A stretch of DNA of 64,000 nt from Sarcocystis neurona (Eukaryota > Apicomplexa > Conoidasida > Eucoccidiorida > Sarcocystidae): positions 1,022,812-1,086,811 of the forward strand of contig KL647314.1 in NCBI GenBank assembly GCA_000727475.1. Reading direction: 5' to 3'. Below the pieces are notes generated by a model, which did no database searches, was not told the DNA's origin, and was given only the letters and a program-made list of their open reading frames with translations. Position numbers and translations under genes: made by a program. Positions 58,593 through 64,000 of the stretch are shown here, piece after piece. Position 1 is the stretch's first letter, and each line of letters opens with the position of its first letter.

Positions 58593-61500
58593 TTACAAGA
58601 TACCATTCTCTGCGAGGGAAGGAATCTCTGCCGCAAGCCAGGGCGCGAGCTGCATGGACCAGCACATTTATTCGAATCACACGAACTCATTTTGCAGATC
58701 AAAATGCCTGACAGGTGTACGCACAACTTGGTACAGCGCCTGCGCACAGGTATACGCTTAGTGTGTCTTTGCGCAGCCAAAACGAGGTAGTAGCTGCTGT
58801 TAGCAAGAACCACAGATCGTAAGGAGAACTCACCTAGCTCTGTCAAACCTGCGCTTAGTACTGATCTGGTCGTCTAGCCATCTACGCCGACAAAAACATG
58901 TTCCGTCTGATTTGACTCCATCTGCAGGCTAGTCTACCGTAGAATGTCGTACATTTCCGTGTATATGAATGTGCAAAGGGTAACACGAATGCTTTCCCAG
59001 TTCCAGACACATGTTCCATCGTGGCCTTTTTGCATTTTCTCATAAGTAATTATGTTTAAACCACGTCTGCACTACACGCACGATTTCCGCTTTGCATACA
59101 ATATGCACGCGCACCTGTTCTCTCGGTTAACCTATACGTTTTCCCTGCATCCGACTGCCGGGGTAAGGAGTGGACAACAAACAAGTAGCACCTTTCAAAT
59201 GCCGACAAAGACACTCGAGTAGTTCTAAGTTTCCTTGGCTATACCTTACAGTTTTTGCTTTTACATGAATTGTGGGCACTGATCGTTTCCCCAACTTGAG
59301 ATCTTGTACAAACGTGTATAACACACAGTTAATTAGGTCACCAGTCACGCAGAAGAAAGCCCAACATCATATAGCGGAAGCACGCTAAGAAATTTACGTC
59401 TGTCTTTAATCACGTGTGCTGAAAACAGAAGACAAATATTACACCCACACATATGCGCAGGAGCATCAGATAGAAACGTGTCTGACCGAACACAGGCACA
59501 GCACGGCCGATTAAGTCTGCACTACGACAATGCGTGAACGCTACGTTAGTGCTGTCTACGTTAATCGTTCTTCGTAGCTCAAACGACGCAGAATCCAACG
59601 TAGCCGCACCATACGCTGACACAGAAAACAGCGTACTGAAGCACTTTTCAGAAAGGCGCTCAGCGGCTACTCCGCACGTACGACGTCGCCAGGCACACTT
59701 CAGCTCACTCCTAAAGCCAAAGAGTGCGCCACTCCGAAGCGCGGCGCATACTTTTGCCAGAGCGGCGCGAAGTGGATATCTAAGCAAATGCGGCCTCCTC
59801 TGCGAAGACAAAAAACTCACAGACATGACACTATTTTCTTCGTCCGCACCTTCCCACATTTGCACACCCGTAATTTGGCTTCTGTCAGGATGCCAGTCGC
59901 AAGGAGCATGGGCATCCATACGCATACGCGGTCAAAAACGGTAAGGCGCGGCATGACTCGCAAACAATTCGTGACACAGCAGCACTAAGAATGCTTCAAC
60001 GAACCAACAAAGAACTGAGTCGACGAAAACATTTCCTCGGGGCTGCAGGCAGATACTGGCAGTCCCAGTTTCCCGCCTACGTTGACGAATGTGCAAAGAC
60101 ACTCATACACATTTGTATACGTATACAGGCACGTGCAGCCGAGTGTGCGTGCGTGGTTCCTTCGAAAATACACTTGTGTCTGCATGCATAGTTTCACCTG
60201 TGCATCTCACAGTCAGATGAACGTCGACGGGCACACGTGTAATTGTTTGCTCAAAGAAATCTGCGTTTTTTGTGCGTTGACTATTCACCGACGGCGCAGT
60301 TGCAGATTTCATTCAGCCCTACAGGCTTTCAGGAGGCAGCAAGTGCTAGGGTAAGAAGCATGACAAGATGAGTTTTCACCACAATAGAAAATCAACTTGG
60401 CGATAATTTGCTAGGAGCAGTAACGATAGGCGATGGCTCACTCTTCCGCACCTGTGTCGCATACGCGTGTTCCGCACCTGTGTCGCATACGCGTCTTTCA
60501 AGTGTGACTGGCAATCCACTTTTCATGTGCAGTGTAGTAAAATTGTTTGCCCATTTTCCTGGCTGCGACGCACCGTGCCCGTCAACGCTACGCAAATATT
60601 CAGCTGTTTCTGCATATGACGTGCGCACCGCACACTCCCACGTCCGACGTGCTAGGCACGCGGCGAAGAAAAAGAGAAACGTCAGTTTATAGCAGTTTCT
60701 TCCGCTGACATGGACGTAAGTGGCACGCCCCAACGTTTACACGGATGCAGGAGAAGTGTGACCAAAGGCAGCGTAGCCGTGTGCATCAGGTAAGTAAGTC
60801 TGTGGAGCAGTCAGGCGCAAGCCTCGCAGTCGTCACGGTATCGGAGCGATTGCCATTTCTCCCCATCCTACTTCTTGCAGGAGGACAAACACATCGTTAA
60901 AAGTAATACGTAGACGCGGTTACCTATACATCTTGCTGGTTTTGCCTTCGAGCTCCGGCAGTCGCAGCTCCGGAGGTGTCAGCGGATACGTCGGATGAAT
61001 CTGCCGAGAAAAAAAAGAAACTGACAAAGCTATACATAAGCAGCAGACTTACTTGTACAATAGCTCACTTTACAGACAGCAACCAGAAGTGCTTACTAAC
61101 CGGTGAGCTCTTCAGAGAAGAAGCATATTGCCGCTCCTTCTGGTGGATCCTGACGTACGTCCATGCAGATCCGTGTATGTGTGGTCGGAAACACACCTCT
61201 CCAGACGTCCCCGTACACCAGTTCTGGCACTGCGTAGGCTGGCACTGCGTAGGTTAGATGCATGCCGTAGTATCCGCATTAGCAGTTATGCGTGTAACGC
61301 ATACATAATTCTACGTTTGCTCGTGTGACTACATTTACAGGCACCCGGAAGGATGTCAAGAAATGCTTGTTTGGGAATGCCGTCTTCAGTAATCTGTGCA
61401 CCTGCTTCCACGGCTGCAGAGAAGCACTGCAGTTATCGCTAGTGTGCCACGTGGTAGAACCAAAGTCAAAAACACAGACATGCACGGATCAGTTTGAGCT

Positions 61501-63563
61501 GCCTCTTGCCTGTTTCTACAGAAACGGCCACCAAAGCAGAAGAAGCGCGAAGAAATGCTTGCTTGGGAATGCCGTCTTCAGTAATCTGTGTACCTGCTTC
61601 CACGGCTACAGAGAGATCTTGTAGTTAGCGGCGCCATTGTGCCACGTGGTAGATATCAATGTCAAAAACACAGACATGCACAAAACTACTTTGGTGTGCC
61701 GCGTAGTGTGCCCCGTCATTCCACTCGCAAGGAGGGAGCGGGAGCAGACATCTGTCTAGCAGAAGTTCTGGGCGTATTGCACGACATGGTGTGAGATATG
61801 GTCTCTCAAAGCGAAGAACTCACCTGTGGTGGTGGGTACATATCACTGATGCACATGTATCTATATATATATATATATGTGTACAAGCGTTGCAAAGACT
61901 TTAAGTAATCCACTCGCTCTGAACTAGCGCAGAGGCACGTATGGATAATTAGACTTGAGAAGCTAACTAACAGTTCGCTCGTAGAGCCCTCAGCGAGCTG
62001 CCCACGCATAGGTGTACCTACATATGTATCACGGGCAGCACCAGTATTTTCCATTATGATTGGGTACTGCTAACGTCTCTGTCCAGGTCGGAAAACCCAT
62101 AAATTGCCGCTCTGTCCCACGTAGGCACACGGGCATTCGACACAAAAGAAGTCCAGACAATTTCTAGCGCGCGGGAAAATTCCTCCTGGTACACCGTGCG
62201 TCCGTACTAAAAAGCACCCACGTCGCTGCAACAGTGCTGCGCACAGACGTACACACGCCCAACACCTGCTTATCAGAACAGCTCCATAGACCCCCGAGAA
62301 GTACACATATGACTGTTGACATATACAAATATACGCATTTATCTTGATGTATGTATATGAGGACTTGTGCGTCGGAGTGTCGGGTGGCTTACGTCGATCA
62401 CAAGTTGAAGGACATGTTTGACCAGGTCGTGAACGAACCAGCAGCGGCCCTTCCATCTGAACGACCGCATACAGCAGAACACCTGGTGAGGCAGCTGTTC
62501 GCCTTGTCATATTGACCGCCTTTAGGTATGCACGTGTCTGTCTTTACGTCCAGTCTACACTTGCGGCAGCAGCCCGAGTCCTCTTGCGCTGTAATTGTCT
62601 GCTACTTCTAATAGCATAGAGGTATGAGCAGCACAGCGACGCTGAATAGAGGAGCGAACTTGCATCGTTTCAAGCTCGTCTGATACCACAGCTGTGCGTA
62701 CACACGGTATATTCCGCATATGCAGATAAGCGTCCTCTTAGACCGGCGCCGTCGCACGCGTATACGCTCTCGCGCGCAGGTGACAGTGCTTACACCTACA
62801 CGGATGCACTTCAGTGTCACGCGCGCCCGTGCACGTGGAGGAACTGAAGCATCAGTCTACGATTTTTGCGCCCAAAGCAAAAATAGCATAGGCAGGACAG
62901 GTCAATACATGTGTGACACACATATGATATGTACATACGATGACAATCGCATCTACACATGAAAGCGGAGACACCGGCGGGGGGTACCTATGGAAAAGCC
63001 TTCGCACGCATACACACACAACCGTGGATGCGCAATATCTATGACGCAGTGTGGTGTCATAAGTGGATTTGTACGCATAAAGACTCAAAATACCCATCGT
63101 TTTGTTGTGTCCGTACGTGCGCGATGAAAAAAGAGCGCCAGAACACTGTATATACATACACAAAAACACACAGCACAGACGACTGTGGCACAAAGGCATC
63201 TACGTGTCCAAGCAAGGGGATAGGTGCTTTTGCAGACAGACGTCATGATCGGAAATTTTGCAGAGACATAACGCCAACTTACTGCGTTCCATTTGAGTTG
63301 GCCTCAAGCTTGAACCATTCTCTGTGGATGCTTTGGTTTTGGGTGACATACGCAATAAGTGCTCGATATTCTTCTTTCAGCCGCTCCTGCCATTTGTCGC
63401 TGCGAGGGCCTGCGTTGATTGAGCAGAGTGGAATCTTTTCGACCGAACAAAGCGCTTGCTTGCCAACAGCTGTCCCAGGAGGATCAGCAGCAGGAGTAGA
63501 AGGCGCCGAAGAAGCAGAAGGATGGGACGGCTTCTGCTGTGACGTGGGTGGCAGCGCGCTCAT
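58593..63563 (-). CDS. UFC1: UFM1-conjugating enzyme E2 (UFC1), complete five-exon gene
   Basis: UFC1 accepts the ubiquitin-like modifier UFM1 from the E1 UBA5 as a thioester and passes it to substrates with the E3 UFL1. Exons: 63283-63563, 62393-62456, 60924-61000, 59709-59799 and 58593-58649. Donors are GTAAGT, GTAAGC, GTAACC and GTGAGC; all acceptors end in AG after pyrimidine-rich DNA, and all phases agree, giving 189 residues. Matches to the family run the whole length: [97 protein letters not shown] and [17 protein letters not shown]. The catalytic cysteine of RICLD is Cys146. The N-terminus is about 25-30 residues longer than the 167-residue human protein and Ser/Pro/Ala-rich. A second Met seven codons upstream (63584) is an alternative start. 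Introns are 0.8-1.4 kb. Confidence 0.94.
59709..59799 (-). CDS. UFC1: UFC1 exon 4 (catalytic cysteine exon)
   Basis: Starts after tttttgtcttcgcag, supplying the third base of the Arg codon, and ends at GTGAGC. It encodes [14 protein letters not shown] and [15 protein letters not shown]. The cysteine of ICL is the E2 active site; the following HF-PLW and the AHxLALG helix are family signatures. The longer opposite-strand frames over this exon are shadows. Confidence 0.95.
60444..60495. repeat. Perfect-phase 26-bp tandem duplication in UFC1 intron 3
   Basis: Unit ttccgcacctgtgtcgcatac plus gcgt(g/c) is present twice, at 60444-60469 and 60470-60495, with 25 of 26 bases identical. It is recent by its identity and is intronic. 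Confidence 0.9.
61224..61253. repeat. 15-bp tandem duplication in UFC1 intron 2
   Basis: ctggcactgcgtagg occurs twice without a gap, at 61224-61238 and 61239-61253. Confidence 0.9.
61358..61681. repeat. 192-196-bp tandem duplication in UFC1 intron 2
   Basis: Copies at about 61358-61485 and 61550-61681. Shared blocks include tgggaatgccgtcttcagta, the adjoining atctgtg(c/t)acctgcttcc, gtgccacgtggtaga and aaaacacagacatgcac. On the plus strand an open frame spans both copies (61325-61624) and gives duplicated peptides such as [14 protein letters not shown], but it runs antisense to UFC1 and has no other support. Confidence 0.88.
63283..63563 (-). CDS. UFC1: UFC1 exon 1
   Basis: Encodes the Pro/Ser/Ala-rich N-terminus (about 40 residues), then [18 protein letters not shown] and [14 protein letters not shown], the first helix of the UBC fold, and ends at NGT plus CA before GTAAGT. 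The Met at 63563 was chosen because it gives the shorter leader; the Met at 63584 is in frame and equally open. Confidence 0.9.
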
Positions 63564-63584
63564 CGTGCCGTGTGCCCGCCACAA

Positions 63585-64000
63585 CCGCAGACGTTACTTC
63601 AGCCGTTCGTAGGCAGCACGACGACTGGTTCACTAGTAGCTGAAAAGCCTCTAGTTTTCTGGCTAAGCAGTAAGACTTCGTCCTGGCTAGATATTTATCT
63701 AGAGTATTCTTCAGTCGACCGCACGAGAGGCGACCAGCGACACCAGTGCTCCTTTGAAGACTGCCCAGAGCTCTCCTGAAAACAACTCGAAATGTGTCAG
63801 TTATTCAGAGGCGTTCCTCAATTCTGGAAGCGCTGCGCTGCCAGCCGCACCGAGGCGCTACTCACTTCCATTGACGACTAAAGGCGTAGTTACTCCGAGT
63901 TAGGCGATGCAACCGCTGTTGTTCTGCTTTTACTGTCGCTGTCCGTGTTGGTGAAGGTGACGCCGCTATCCCTATGGATGCTGCCTTCCTATTGTTTGCT
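63585..64000. other. Upstream region of UFC1
   Basis: No exon was identified. The stretch should include the 5' UTR and promoter of UFC1. No promoter motif can be named with confidence. Confidence 0.4.

Noticed and set aside
59534..59944. 136-codon plus-strand frame
   Set aside because: It lies antisense to UFC1 exon 4, whose match to the E2 family is decisive.
60061..60090. Minus-strand GGKLGLP as the UFC1 GGK-ICL block
   Set aside because: The phase and following residues do not fit; the true block with RICLD was found at 59709-59799.
61325..61624. Plus-strand 99-codon frame with duplicated peptide
   Set aside because: The duplication is at DNA level inside a UFC1 intron, and the frame has no start context or family match.
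1..64000. Telomere-like AAACCCT repeats or a transposable element
   Set aside because: I looked for tandem heptamers, long terminal repeats and transposase or reverse transcriptase motifs and saw none that hold up.

Overview
The window looks like nuclear DNA of a coccidian apicomplexan, most probably Eimeria. The case rests on dense CAG/CTG triplet tracts read as Ala/Gln/Ser strings inside long open exons, (TATATG)n microsatellites filling the introns, spliced genes, and an alternation of repeat-rich and repeat-poor blocks. No telomere-like heptamer array was seen, so the species is left open.

Layout. 1-4069 is repeat-poor with no convincing gene. A tRNA-Ile(AAU) on the minus strand (4070-4142) sits about 400 bp before a repeat-rich block that runs from about 4.5 to 39.4 kb. 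In that block, plus-strand exons alternate with microsatellite-filled introns. Three plus-strand gene models are proposed. Gene 1 (about 7.3-17.6 kb) is a very large Ser/Ala/Gln-rich protein with a C-terminal PH domain. Gene 2 (about 19.3-33.2 kb) is a low-complexity protein whose four main exons join in phase. Gene 3 carries a CRAL-TRIO (Sec14) lipid-binding domain exon at 38.1 kb. Gene borders here are uncertain and some of these exons could belong to one longer gene.

From about 39.4 kb to the end the DNA is repeat-poor again and holds three recognisable conserved genes on the minus strand: calcineurin B (four exons found, last one missing), an A-type iron-sulfur carrier (IscA/SufA/ISCA), and a complete five-exon UFC1, the E2 enzyme of UFM1 conjugation. 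A possible plus-strand terminal exon lies tail-to-tail with UFC1.

The three named genes belong to unrelated housekeeping or signalling systems (Ca2+/calcineurin signalling, Fe-S biogenesis, ufmylation) and nothing suggests co-regulation. I did not find a clearly new molecular system. The most unusual material is structural: composite minisatellites in which a conserved motif recurs between TA spacers, a 1.2 kb GTA/TAG field that resembles a decayed CAG tract, and the 5-nt initiator exon inferred for calcineurin B.
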